Below are positions 1-9,095 of a stretch of DNA of 64,000 nt, in pieces. The stretch lies in the NCBI GenBank assembly GCA_963831105.1, contig CAWHOS010000008.1:124001-188000 (forward strand), written 5' to 3'. The stretch's first letter is position 1, and each line of letters starts with the position of its first letter. Origin of the DNA: DATFQI01 sp963831105. GTDB taxonomy: Bacteria; Actinomycetota; Thermoleophilia; Solirubrobacterales; Solirubrobacteraceae. The notes under the pieces are model-generated. The model was given only the letters and a program-made list of their open reading frames with translations, ran no database searches and was not told the origin of the DNA. The position numbers and the translations under genes are program-made.

Positions 1-1
1 C

Positions 2-1592
2 TCGGACGGCAACCTCAACACGATCCCGCCGTACATCCAGGATGTCGCGAGCGTCTTCGGCGAGGTCATCCAGCGCGAGCACGGCGACCTGGAGTGGCGC
101 GAGCCGATCAGCGACGGCGCGCTCGGCGGCTGCACCTGGGACGGCAAGCAGGGCCGGACCGACATCTACCTCAAGGACCTCGGCCAGCTCGGACTGTACG
201 GCTACGCCGCGCCCGATCCCGGCCAGAACACGCAGAACCCGTACGCGTTCATGGTCATGGACGACGACTACGCCGAGTACGGCTACGACGACCCCCAGGA
301 CCCCCTGGAGGTCACTGCCGCGCACGAGTACAACCACGTGCTCCAGTTCGCCTACGACGTGCTGCAGGACAAGTGGATGTTCGAGTCCACCGCCACCTGG
401 ATGGAGGAGAAGGTCTATCCGGAGATCGACGACTACCTGCAGTACGTCGGGCCGTGGTCGCAGCTGAGCACGATGCCGCTGACCCGCTTCGACCGCCAGC
501 AGGGCGACAAGGTCTACGGCTCTGCGGTCTTCAACCGCTGGCTCGACGATGAGTACGACGAGACGATCGTCCGCCGCGCTTGGGAGCTCTCGTTCAACCA
601 GGACTCCTTCGCCCCCGGCGCCTACGACAAGGCGATCCGCGAGTACCACGGCCCCGGCTTCTCCTACGAGCTGGCGAACTTCGCCGCCTCCACGGCCGAG
701 TGGAAGACCGCGGCCGCCGGCGTCCACGAGGGCGCGAAGTTCCCCGACGTCAAGCGGATCGAGGACGTCACGCTGCCCACGGACGGCTCCGTGCTCAGCG
801 GCAAGCTCGACCACACGACCTACGCGCTGTTCGACGTCGCCAAGACCAACGCGCCGAAGCTGAAGCTCACGGGCTCGCTGCCCGCGGGCACCGCCGGCGC
901 GGTCATGCTCGTCGCCCGCAAGGGCTCCCAGGTGCGCAAGACCACCGAGGGCGTGATCCCGACCGGCGGCGTCACGAGCGTCACGCTCGACGACCCCGGC
1001 AGCTACGACCGGATCACGGCCGTCGTGGTCAACGGCAGCTACGACAAGGCGGGCTGGAACGGCACGGACTGGAACTGGACCCGCGACCAGCAGGCGATCA
1101 ACGTGGCCGCCACGGCGCTGACGGGCGGTGGCGGCGGCGACGACGGCGGCGGACGGCGGGGACGGCGGCACGATCGATCCCGGCACGGGCGGCGGCTCCA
1201 CGTCGGGCGGCAGCTCCACGCCGGGCGGCGGCGGCTCCACGCCGTCGACGCTGCTCCAGCTCAAGCTCGGCGCCGCCCCGCGGCTCGCCAAGGCCAAGGC
1301 CCTGACGCTGACCGCGGCCTCCGGGACGGCCGGGACGTTCACGGCGACGGCGAAGATCGACGCCGCGACGGCGAAGCGCCTGCGCCTCGGCCGCCGCGCA
1401 CTGAAGATCGGCACGGGCAAGCTGACCGTCGCCGCGGGCGGCTCGGGCACGCTCAAGGTCGCGCTCACGGCCAAGGCCCGCGCCCGCCTGAAGCGCTCCG
1501 CCCGCCCAGTCACGGTCACCGTGCGGATCACGTTCAAGGCCGCCGGCGGAAGCGCCACGACCCGCACGGTCAAGGTCAAGCTCAGGCCGTAG
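2..1592 (+). CDS. Secreted zinc metalloprotease, MXAN_6640-like (5' partial, one frameshift)
   Basis: The reading frame is open from the window edge, so the start and signal peptide lie outside. HEYNH at 323-337 is an HExxH zinc site, followed by a STATWMEE stretch that could hold the third ligand. This arrangement resembles the MXAN_6640 family of putative secreted metalloproteases. After about 1130 comes a Gly/Ser/Thr linker and a basic C-terminal beta-type domain (about 1250-1592) rich in TAKRL and KVTV-like segments, which I associate with surface proteins of Solirubrobacterales. The frame changes by +1 near 1151-1152, in a GGC-rich run; dropping one G gives a clean GGDGGDGGTID linker. 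The gene is otherwise intact. Its paralogue follows at 1691. Substrate unknown; protease activity is inferred from the motif. Confidence 0.75.
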
Positions 1593-1604
1593 GGAAACGG
1601 ACAC

Positions 1605-1632
1605 GCGGCGGGCGGCTCGCGCCGCCCGCCGC
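1605..1632 (+). terminator. Perfect 12-bp hairpin after the metalloprotease
   Basis: Arms 1605-1616 and 1621-1632 are perfect complements (GCGGCGGGCGGC and its reverse complement) with a TCGC loop, starting 12 nt after the stop at 1592. There is no T run, so it would be an intrinsic terminator only in the GC-rich actinobacterial sense. Confidence 0.5.
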
Positions 1633-1690
1633 AACCCCGTCGCGCGCGAGGGGTTGGAATCGCGTGGCGTACTGCGACCATGTGCGAGGG

Positions 1691-3713
1691 ATGCGTCGTG
1701 CCCTGCCCTTCCTGATCCTGCTCCTCTTCGCCTCGCCCGGCTCAGGCGCAGAGGCCTCGACCGCACGGACCGTGAGAGCCGCCGAGGCGGCGCTCGCGCG
1801 ACGTCGAGCGGCTGCTCGACGGCCGCGGGGTCGAGGACAAGCGCGGGCTGACCACGGCGCTCGTTGAGCTCGTGCGCGGCCAAGGCCGACCTGACCCGCC
1901 GCCGACCGGCGGCGAGCGAACCGGATCCTCGCGCGGCCACCGACCGATGGAACGGGTCCCGGCGTGTGGACGGCCCCAGTCGGCAACCAGCGGCGTCATG
2001 CTGCACCGCGCACTTCTGCCTGCACTGGGTGACGACGACGAGCGACGCACCGCCGCTCGACCGACTCCGACGCGGACACTGTCCCCGACTACGTCGAGTT
2101 CATGGCTGGCGCGTTCGAGCAGTCCTACGCCACCGAGGTCGGCACGCTGCGGTTGGGTCCCACCGCTTTCCGACTTCAGCCGCGGGCGGTCGACGCCTCG
2201 TCGACGTCTACATCTCCGACATCGGCGACGACGCCTACGGGTACGCGGTGCCCGACGGGCACCGCTCGCAGCGCGCCCTCGCTACCTCGTAATCGACAAC
2301 GACTACAGCGATGCGCAGTTCCCGCGCTACGACGGTGCGTATGCGGTCCCGGTCCAGGTGACGGCGGCGCACGAGTTCAACCACGTGCTGCAGTACGTCT
2401 ACGACACCTACCAGGACACGTGGATGCTCGAGTCGACCGCGACCTGGGCCGAGGAGAAGGTCTTCGACGACGCGAACGACTACCGCTTCTACCTGAGCTC
2501 TTGGGCCGATCGAGCCCGACGAACCGCTCACGTCGCCCGGCGACGGCGAGTTGCCCAGCTCGGACGATCTCAAGATGTACGGCTCGGCGATCTGGAACCA
2601 CTGGCTCGAAAACCGCTACGCCGCGCAGGTCGTGCGCCAAGCCTGGGCAGTCTCGCAGAGCCAACTCGGTCTCCGGCGGAGGCTTCGCCCCTGGTGCCTA
2701 TGACAAAGCGATCCGCAGACACTGCGGGCCGGGCTTCGCGTTCGAGTTCATGCGACTTCACCGCGTCCGTCGCAGAGTGGGACGCCGCCAACAGCGGCAT
2801 CCATGAGGGCCCGACATTCCCGGCGGATGTCGAGCGCGAGGCGCACTGATCGCCGAGCGACGCGACCGTGACCGGTGCGTCTGGACCACACCGCGTTCCG
2901 CGCTCTATGGCATCGCCCCGCCGTCGGCGCGCAAAGCTCTATCTGACCGGCGGCCTGCCGGCGGGCACCGCGCGGCAGCGATCGCCCTCGTCGGCCACGA
3001 CCCGGCCGGAATCAGACCAAGGCGCTCGGGCATGCTCGACGCCGATGGCCAGGTCACGGTCATCGCTCGACGATCCCGGCAGTTCGACCGGATCACGGCG
3101 GTGGTCGTCAACGCCGACACGTCGCACGACGACTTTGACGTTGACGTTGGCGACTGGGACTGGACGAAGGACGACGCAGGCTTTCGTGCTGACCGCCACG
3201 ACCGCCACGCCCCCCGAGCCCGCCGCGGGCCCACTCCCCACGTTTACGCCCTGCCCCCCTGCAGAGCCAGAGCCCGAGCCGACGCCGACGCCCACGCCGA
3301 CGGCCTCGCCGACCGCGACGCCGACCGTGACCCCGCCGCCCCCGCCGCCGCCGGCCACCTCGGTGCGGCTGACCCGGAACACGACGCGGATCGCGAGCGC
3401 CGCCCGCAAGGGCGTGCTGTCGCTGTTCGCGCGCACGAACAAGGCCGGGCGGCTGACCGCGCGGGCGACCGTGGACACGGTGACCGCCAAGCGGCTGAAG
3501 GTCGGGCGGCGCACGACGACCGCAGGCACGGGCCGCCGGACCGCCACGGCGCCGGCTCGGGTGAAGATCAACGTGAAGCTCACGCGCAAGGTCCGCGCGG
3601 CGCTCAGGCGCCAGACGACGCGGACGCTGCGGATCAAGGTGCAGGTCACGTTCGTCCCGTCCGACGGCACGCGGGCCGTGCGGCGGACGCTCTCGATCCT
3701 GCTCAGGCCGTAG
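1691..3713 (+). pseudogene. Second metalloprotease paralogue, heavily frameshifted
   Basis: ATG 1691 begins a good signal peptide (MRRALPFLILLLF...GSGAEA). Pieces homologous to the upstream protease then appear in all three frames: VERLLDGRGVE near 1800, HFCLHWVTTTSDAPPL near 2030, VDVYISDIGDDAYGYAV near 2200, the zinc site HEFNH at 2370-2384, ESTATWAEEKV, MYGSAIWNHWLENRYAAQVV near 2575, GGGFAPGAYDKAIR near 2680, AKLYLTGGLPAGTA near 2935, then a Pro/Thr linker (PTPTPTPTASPTATPT) and the same C-terminal domain ending at 3713. I count about fifteen frame changes, most of them +1. All protein blocks are in order and conserved, including the zinc ligands, which is odd for a decayed gene. Either a real pseudogene or an intact gene in badly called sequence. 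Confidence 0.7.
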
Positions 3714-3716
3714 CCT
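3711..3716 (+). promoter_or_regulatory. Putative leaderless -10 element for the amidotransferase gene
   Basis: TAGCCT ends 7 nt before GTG 3724 and overlaps the stop of the preceding gene. No Shine-Dalgarno sequence fits between. Confidence 0.45.
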
Positions 3717-3723
3717 GGGCGAC

Positions 3724-4470
3724 GTGCGCCCGGTCGTCGCCGTCCTCCACAACCTCCAGCGGCCCTTCCTCGGCCATGCCGGGCCGGCGCTGCGTGCCGC
3801 CGGCGTCGAGCTCGACGAGCGCTTCCTGCGCGCCGGGGACCCGCTGCCTGCGCCGGACGAGGCCGATGGGATCGTGGTGCTCGGCGGCGAGCAGACCGCG
3901 CCGGACCCCGCACTGAGCGAGCAGGCCGCGCTGCTGCGCGAGGCGACGGCGCTCGGCGTCCCGGTGCTCGGCGTCTGCCTCGGGGCGCAGCTGCTCGCGC
4001 ACGCCCACGGCGGCGAGGTGCGGAAGCTCGCGAAGCGCCACCTCGACTGGCTCGAGCTGAAGCCGCTGCCCGCCGCCGAGGGCGACCCCGTCTTGGGCTC
4101 GCTGCCGCCCGGCGCCGCGGGCGTGCACTGGAACGAGGACGGCTTCGCGCTCCCGGCCGAGGCGGTCGAGCTGCTGCGCTCGCCCGCCGGCACCGGCGAG
4201 GGCTTCCGGCTCGGCGCCTGCTCCTGGGGCGTGCAGTTCCACCCCGAGCTCGACGACGCCGCGCTCGACGACTGGTACGTCGACTGGCACGACGCGCTCG
4301 CCGCGGCGGGCGTGACCGAGGAGGACGCGCGCGCGGCCGACCGCGAGCACCTGCCGGGGCAGCGTGCGCTCTCCGAGGCGATCTTCGGCGGCTTCGCGCG
4401 CGTCGTCGCCCGGCGCGCCGCCGCCGAGGGCAACCGCGATGACGAGCCTCGGCCCGCGGGTAAGGTCTGA
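3724..4470 (+). CDS. Class I glutamine amidotransferase (GMP synthase-like GATase domain)
   Basis: 248 aa from GTG 3724. The protein is a stand-alone GATase1 fold. The nucleophile elbow GVCLGAQ carries the catalytic Cys, and VQFHPE carries the His and Glu of the triad. A GGEQTAPD loop precedes it, as in the GuaA-like amidotransferases that remove ammonia from glutamine or act as gamma-glutamyl hydrolases. No synthetase partner is encoded nearby, so the acceptor is unknown. The downstream hydrolase begins 4 nt after the stop but has its own -10-like hexamer inside this gene's end. Confidence 0.8.
   Translation: MRPVVAVLHNLQRPFLGHAGPALRAAGVELDERFLRAGDPLPAPDEADGIVVLGGEQTAPDPALSEQAALLREATALGVPVLGVCLGAQLLAHAHGGEVRKLAKRHLDWLELKPLPAAEGDPVLGSLPPGAAGVHWNEDGFALPAEAVELLRSPAGTGEGFRLGACSWGVQFHPELDDAALDDWYVDWHDALAAAGVTEEDARAADREHLPGQRALSEAIFGGFARVVARRAAAEGNRDDEPRPAGKV
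4461..4466 (+). promoter_or_regulatory. Putative leaderless -10 element for the hydrolase gene
   Basis: TAAGGT ends 7 nt before ATG 4474, inside the last codons of the amidotransferase gene. Confidence 0.4.
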
Positions 4471-4473
4471 GCC

Positions 4474-5367
4474 ATGGCCGAGCAGACCTGCCGCGTCGGC
4501 GACGTCGACATCGCCTACGAGACGTTCGGGGACCCCTCCGATCCCGCGCTGCTGCTCGTGATGGGCCTGGCGACGCAGATGATCGCCTGGCACGAGGACT
4601 TCTGCGCGCAGCTCGCGGAGCGCGGCTTCCACGTGATCCGCTTCGACAACCGCGACGTCGGCCGCTCGAGCGCGATGCGCGACATCCCCGTGCCGACCGT
4701 GCGCCAGCTCGCGCTGCGCTCCAAGAAGGCGGCCGGCTACACGCTCTCGGACATGGCGGGCGACGCCGTCGGCCTGCTCGACCACCTCGGGATCGAGCGC
4801 GCGCACGTGGTCGGCGCCTCGATGGGCGGCATGATCGCCCAGACGATCGCGATCGAGCACCCCGGGCGCGTGCTCTCGCTCTGCTCGATCATGTCCAACA
4901 CCGGCGCCCGCTGGTCGGGCCAGCCCAAGCTGGCGACCTACCGCGTCCTGCTCGGCACGCCGCCGAAGGACCGCGACAAGTTCATCGACCACGTCCTGAA
5001 GATGTACCGCGTGATCGGCTCGCCGGGCTTCGACCGCAACGAGGACGACCTGCGCGACATCGCCGCCCGCAGCTACGACCGCGGCCGCAACCCGGCCGGC
5101 TCGGGGCGCCAGCTCGCGGCGATCATCGCCTCCGGCGACCGCACGTCCCGCCTGGGCTCGATCTCCGTGCCGACCGTCGTCATCCACGGCACCAAGGACA
5201 AGCTCGTGAGCCCCTCAGGCGGCCGCGCCACGGCGAAGGCCGTCCCGGGCGCCCGGCTCGTGAAGATCGAGGGCATGGGCCACGACCTCCCGCGCGGCAC
5301 CTGGTCGCAGATCATCGGCGCGATCGCCGAGAACGCCGCCCGCGCGGGCGAGCCGGCCGCCGTCTGA
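4474..5367 (+). CDS. Alpha/beta hydrolase
   Basis: 297 aa. The alpha/beta hydrolase fold is clear: an oxyanion-side segment (LLLVMGLATQM), FDNRDVGRS, the nucleophile elbow GASMGG (Ser), an acid in VVIHGTKDKLV (Asp) and a His in GMGHDLP. The lid region (about residues 140-210) is similar to that of aclacinomycin methylesterase/RdmC-type and other small-ester hydrolases, but the substrate cannot be told. Cytoplasmic; no signal peptide. Confidence 0.85.
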   Translation: MAEQTCRVGDVDIAYETFGDPSDPALLLVMGLATQMIAWHEDFCAQLAERGFHVIRFDNRDVGRSSAMRDIPVPTVRQLALRSKKAAGYTLSDMAGDAVGLLDHLGIERAHVVGASMGGMIAQTIAIEHPGRVLSLCSIMSNTGARWSGQPKLATYRVLLGTPPKDRDKFIDHVLKMYRVIGSPGFDRNEDDLRDIAARSYDRGRNPAGSGRQLAAIIASGDRTSRLGSISVPTVVIHGTKDKLVSPSGGRATAKAVPGARLVKIEGMGHDLPRGTWSQIIGAIAENAARAGEPAAV

Positions 5368-5385
5368 GGTCACCCGCGCGGCTAC

Positions 5386-5403
5386 CCGCACCAGGGGGTG
5401 CGG
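5386..5403 (+). terminator. Small hairpin after the hydrolase gene
   Basis: CCGCACC at 5386-5392 pairs with GGTGCGG at 5397-5403. It begins 19 nt past the stop. Weak, no T run. The stretch 5404-5575 shows nothing else I can support. Confidence 0.3.
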
Positions 5404-5579
5404 CTGCCCGAACGCCCACTCACATGCGGGCCGTAGCAAGTGCGCCGTTCACCGGTGGAAGCATCCTCACCGTTCCCCCAAACAGAGACGACCTCACGGA
5501 TGAGGACCCCATCGTCTCAGCACCGGCCCCGGACCGTCTTCCCCCCTCCTTCGACGACCGGCCGCCGGGCGTGACCCTG

Positions 5580-5618
5580 ACGGGGCCGCCGCGCATCCTG
5601 AGCGCGGCGGCGCCCCGT
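5580..5618 (+). terminator. Strong GC hairpin upstream of the cytochrome gene
   Basis: ACGGGGC-CGCCGCGC (5580-5594) pairs with GCGCGGCGGCGCCCCGT (5602-5618) with a 2-nt bulge and a 7-nt loop. It could end transcription from the hydrolase gene. It lies 17 nt before the putative -10 of the cytochrome gene, so a regulatory role is also possible. Confidence 0.4.
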
Positions 5619-5634
5619 CCTCATGGGCCGTTCG

Positions 5635-5640
5635 TACACT
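5635..5640 (+). promoter_or_regulatory. Putative -10 element for the cytochrome c gene
   Basis: TACACT ends 10 nt before ATG 5651. Confidence 0.35.
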
Positions 5641-5650
5641 CTCCGGCTCG

Positions 5651-6046
5651 ATGCCGGACCCCCGCAAGCTCGCCGTCGCCGCGCTCTGCGCGCTCCCCCT
5701 CGCCGCGGTCGCCTGTGGCGGCTCGAGCGGTGGCTCCGACACCGCGTCCGGCCCGGGCGAGCAGCAATACCGCCAGTACGCGTGCGCCGGCTGCCACTCG
5801 CTGGACGGCCGCGACGGCACCGGCCCCACCTTCAAGGGGCTCGCGGGCTCGACGGTGACGCTCGAGGACGGCAAGAAGGTCAAGGCGGACGCCGCCTACC
5901 TGAAGAAGGCGATCACCGACCCGGACGCCGAGGTCACGAAGGGCTACAACGCCGGCATCATGAAGGCCGGCATCGACGGCTTCGACCTCCAGAACCGGCC
6001 CGAGGACGTCGCCAAGCTCGTCGAGTTCATCGAGAGCGTCAAGTAG
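5651..6046 (+). CDS. Lipoprotein cytochrome c (single haem)
   Basis: 131 aa. An N-terminal export signal ends in LAAVAC, a relaxed lipobox, followed by a Gly/Ser tether, so the protein is probably lipid-anchored outside the membrane. One haem site CAGCH is followed by the pattern CHSLDGRDGTGPTFKGL and an ADAAYLKKAI segment that resemble the cytochrome c domain of caa3 oxidase subunit II. The distal Met is probably that of AGIMKAG. No oxidase genes lie in the window. The stop is 1 nt from the stop of the convergent sulfatase gene. Confidence 0.85.
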   Translation: MPDPRKLAVAALCALPLAAVACGGSSGGSDTASGPGEQQYRQYACAGCHSLDGRDGTGPTFKGLAGSTVTLEDGKKVKADAAYLKKAITDPDAEVTKGYNAGIMKAGIDGFDLQNRPEDVAKLVEFIESVK

Positions 6047-6047
6047 C

Positions 6048-7374
6048 TCAGTGCACCGACCCCGCGGGGTCGAGCACGTGGCCGTTGGCCGGCTCGGCGG
6101 GCGAGACCTGGTCCGGGCTGTTGAGCTCGGCGCCGTCCGGCGCAGGCACCGGCCCGTCCAGCAGCGGGTCCTCCGTGGCGCGCATCCACTCCTCCAGGCG
6201 CCCGCGCAGCTCGTCCGCGATCCCGGCGGCGTGCGGCGCGTCGATCAGGTTGTGCGCCTCCACTGGGTCGAAGCGCAGGTCGTGCAGCGTCTCGCGCGGC
6301 AGCTCGAGGTCGCCCCATCCGTCGGCGAGCAGCAGGTCCTTGGTCGGGCTGTCGTCGACGTTGGGCAGCACGGGCCGCAGCCGGTCGCCGAAGCGGCGGA
6401 TGTACTTCCAGCGCTCCGTGCGCACGGCCCGCACCGGCTCGTAGGCCGCGTGGTAGGTGAGCTCGGCGAAGACCGCGTCGTTGACGTCCTCGACCTCGCG
6501 CCGCATCACCGGCAGCAGCGAGCGCCCCTGCAGGCGCGCGGGCGCCTCGATCCCGGCCAGGTCGCAGATCGTCGGGAAGATGTCCACGTGCGAGACGAGC
6601 GCGTTGGAGACGCGCCCGCCGTGCGCCCCGCCGGGCCCGCGCATGATCAGCAGCACGCCGATCCCGCGGTCGAACAAGCGTGCCCTTGGCTCCCGGGAAG
6701 GCGAGGCCGTGGTCGGTCGTGAGGATCACGAGCGTGTCGTCGGCGAGGTCGTGCTCGTCGAGCGCGTTGAGCACGGAGCCGACGCCTTGGTCGAGCGAGC
6801 GCGCGCTGGCCTTGTAGGAGGCCATGTCGCGGCGCGTCTCCGGCGTGTCGGGCAGGTTGTCGGGCGGGAGCGAGTACAGGGCGTCGCGCACCGAGGTCGG
6901 CTCGAAGTACTCGCGATGGGTCTCGAAGAAGCCGACGGAGAGGAAGAACGGCTCCGGCGGCGCCTGCGCGAGCAGCTCGACGGCCGCCGGCGCCACGTAG
7001 TCCACGTGGTTGGTGTCGCTCTCGACCACGTGGTCGTAGCCGAGCACCGCCGGGTCCCTTGAGAGGTGCTGCTCGCCGATCAGCCCCGACCAGTAGCCCG
7101 CCTCGCGCAGCGTGTGGACGATGTGGTGGGAGTAGTCGAAGAGCTCGAACCCGCGGTGGGCCAGGCCCATCATCCCGTTCGTGTGCGGGTACTGCCCCGT
7201 GAGCAGTGCGGAGCGCGAGCCCGAGCACGTCGGCGCGGCGCAGAACGCCTTGCGGAACAGCAGCCCCTGGTCGGCCAGGCGCTGGATGTTCGGCGTCGGC
7301 ACCTGGTGGCCGTAGGGCTGGATGAACCGCCCGGTGTCGTGCGAGTGCAGATAAAGGATGTTGGGTTTCTTCAC
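6048..7374 (-). CDS. Type I sulfatase (one frameshift)
   Basis: About 441 aa after correction. Start chosen at GTG 7374 (KKPNILYLHSHDTG). Metal-binding DT in the first strand, the formylglycine motif C-S-G-S-R at Cys50 (after AAPT), LTGQYPHTNGM and the TTDHG loop identify an alkaline-phosphatase-fold sulfatase that hydrolyses sulfate esters after Cys is converted to formylglycine. The maturation enzyme is not in the window. No signal peptide is apparent, so it may act in the cytoplasm. The frame shifts by +1 at 6675-6676: dropping one base of the AA doublet joins KGTL to FDRGIGVLLIMRGPGG. It is divergent from the sulfotransferase gene, suggesting linked sulfate-ester turnover. Confidence 0.85.
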
Positions 7375-7402
7375 GGCTGCGTTTGATCCCCTAGTCGACC
7401 GG

Positions 7403-7408
7403 TAAGAT
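7403..7408 (+). promoter_or_regulatory. Putative promoter of the sulfotransferase-cys operon
   Basis: TAAGAT ends 11 nt before ATG 7420; TTGATC at 7383-7388 is a possible -35 with a short 14-nt spacer. It sits in the 45-bp gap between divergent genes. Confidence 0.35.
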
Positions 7409-7419
7409 CGAGAATAGCT

Positions 7420-8178
7420 ATGGAGGGCTGGCCCGCACATTCCTACCTCGTCTGCGCGACCGAGCGCAGCGGGAGCACGCTCCTGTGCGAGCTGCTCGCC
7501 GGCACCGGCGTGGCCGGCAGGCCCGAGGAGTACTTCGAGTTTCTCAGCGCGACCGGACGCGTGCGGCAGCCGCGCGAGTACTTCCCGGACGATGCCGACC
7601 CGGAGATCCTCGAGCTGCTTGCGCCGCTCGAGGAGCCGCTCCCCTCCGTACCGTGGGAGCAGCGACTGGCGGAGGCGCGCGAGCGCGGCACCACCCCCAA
7701 CGGCGTCTTCGGCTCGAAGATGATGTGGGCCTACCTGCCGGACTTCCTCGCCCACGGCGAGCCCGAGGAGCAGCTCGGGCCGCTGCAGTGGGTGCACGTC
7801 GAGCGCCGCGACACGCTGGCCCAGGCGATCTCGCTGTGGCGCGCGGTGCAGACGGCGCAGTGGCGCGCCGAGGACCGCGACTCCGGCGACTCCGACGACG
7901 AGCCGGTCTTCCACGCGGGCGCGATCGCGCATCTCAAGCGCCGCCAGGAGGAGCACGCCGCCGCGTGGCGCGTGTGGTTCGCCGAGCGCGGCATCGAGCC
8001 GCTGGAGATCGTCTACGAGGAGTTCGCGCAGGACCCGACCCCGACGATCTGCCGGGTGCTCGAGCACATCGGCGTGCCGAGCGACGGCGTCGACGTGCCC
8101 GAGCCGCCGATGCGGCGCCAGTCCGACCACCGCTCGCAGGAGTGGGTCGACCGCTTCCGAGAGGAGGTCCCCGCATGA
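7420..8178 (+). CDS. Stf0-like sulfotransferase
   Basis: 252 aa. The N-terminal ATERSGSTLLCELL segment is the 5'-phosphosulfate-binding loop (RSGST at residues 16-20), and the C-terminal PMRRQSDHRSQEWVDRF segment resembles the 3'-phosphate-binding end of the Stf0 family, whose type member sulfates trehalose at the 2 position using PAPS. WVHVERRDTLAQAISLWRAVQTAQW is also typical. The acceptor here is unknown; trehalose or a glycolipid is the family-based guess. The stop overlaps the cysD start in ATGA, so sulfate activation and transfer are made from one transcript. Confidence 0.85.
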   Translation: MEGWPAHSYLVCATERSGSTLLCELLAGTGVAGRPEEYFEFLSATGRVRQPREYFPDDADPEILELLAPLEEPLPSVPWEQRLAEARERGTTPNGVFGSKMMWAYLPDFLAHGEPEEQLGPLQWVHVERRDTLAQAISLWRAVQTAQWRAEDRDSGDSDDEPVFHAGAIAHLKRRQEEHAAAWRVWFAERGIEPLEIVYEEFAQDPTPTICRVLEHIGVPSDGVDVPEPPMRRQSDHRSQEWVDRFREEVPA

Positions 8179-9095
8179 CCGCCACCGACACCGTCCCCCA
8201 CCTCTCCCAGCTGCGCGCGCTCGAGGCCGAGGCCGTGCACATCATGCGCGAGGTCGCCGCGCAGCTCGAGCGCCCCGTGCTGCTCTTCAGCGGCGGCAAG
8301 GACTCGATCGTGCTGCTGCGGCTCGCCGAGAAGGCCTTCCGCCCCGGCGCGTTCCCGTTCCCGGTCATGCACGTCGACACGGGCCACAACTTCCCCGAGG
8401 TGATCGAGTTCCGCGACCGGCGGATCCGCGAGCTCGGCGAGCGGCTGATCGTCGCCTCCGTGCAGGAGTCGATCGACAGCGGCCGCGTGCAGGAGGAGAC
8501 CGGCCCGGACGCCTCGCGCAACCGGCTGCAGACCACCACGCTGCTCGACGCGATCGCCGCCCATGACTTCGACGCCGCGTTCGGCGGCGCGCGCCGCGAC
8601 GAGGAGCGCGCCCGCGCCAAGGAGCGGATCTTCTCCTTCCGCGACAGCCACGGGCAGTGGGACCCGCGCGGCCAGCGGCCGGAGATCTGGAACCTCTACA
8701 ACGGCGCGGTCGCCCGCGGCGAGCACGTGCGCGTGTTCCCGCTCTCGAACTGGACCGAGCTCGACGTCTGGCGCTACATCGGCGAGGAGGGGCTCGAGAT
8801 CCCGAGCATCTACTTCGCGCACGAGCGCGAGGTCTTCGAGCGCGACGGGATGCTGCTCGCCGTCTCCGAGTGGCTGCAGCCGCGCGACGACGAGGAGGTC
8901 AAGACGGTCTCCGTCCGCTACCGCACCGTCGGCGACATGACGATCACCGGCGCCGTGGAGTCCGACGCCGCCGACGTCGAGGCCGTGCTCGAGGAGACCG
9001 CCGCCACGCGGCTGACCGAGCGCGGCCAGACCCGCGCCGACGACCGCGCATCGGAGGCCTCGATGGAGGACCGCAAGCGCGAGGGCTACTTCTAG
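8175..9095 (+). CDS. cysD: Sulfate adenylyltransferase subunit 2
   Basis: 306 aa. The PP-loop ATP pyrophosphatase motif FSGGKDS (residues 38-44), VDTGHNFPEVIEFRD, AAFGGARRDEERARAKER and FPLSNWTELDVWRYI are diagnostic of CysD. With CysN it forms ATP sulfurylase, which makes APS from sulfate and ATP. The start ATG overlaps the sulfotransferase stop, and the stop TAG shares its G with the GTG start of the next gene. Confidence 0.95.
   Translation: MTATDTVPHLSQLRALEAEAVHIMREVAAQLERPVLLFSGGKDSIVLLRLAEKAFRPGAFPFPVMHVDTGHNFPEVIEFRDRRIRELGERLIVASVQESIDSGRVQEETGPDASRNRLQTTTLLDAIAAHDFDAAFGGARRDEERARAKERIFSFRDSHGQWDPRGQRPEIWNLYNGAVARGEHVRVFPLSNWTELDVWRYIGEEGLEIPSIYFAHEREVFERDGMLLAVSEWLQPRDDEEVKTVSVRYRTVGDMTITGAVESDAADVEAVLEETAATRLTERGQTRADDRASEASMEDRKREGYF

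Noticed and set aside
1691..3250. Several small overlapping genes in the frameshifted region
   Set aside because: The pieces together form one protease homologue in the correct order, so they are not separate genes.
5944..8130. Long minus-strand open frame across the sulfatase, sulfotransferase and cytochrome genes
   Set aside because: Beyond the sulfatase part it is the antisense of real plus-strand genes; GC-rich DNA leaves long open shadows.
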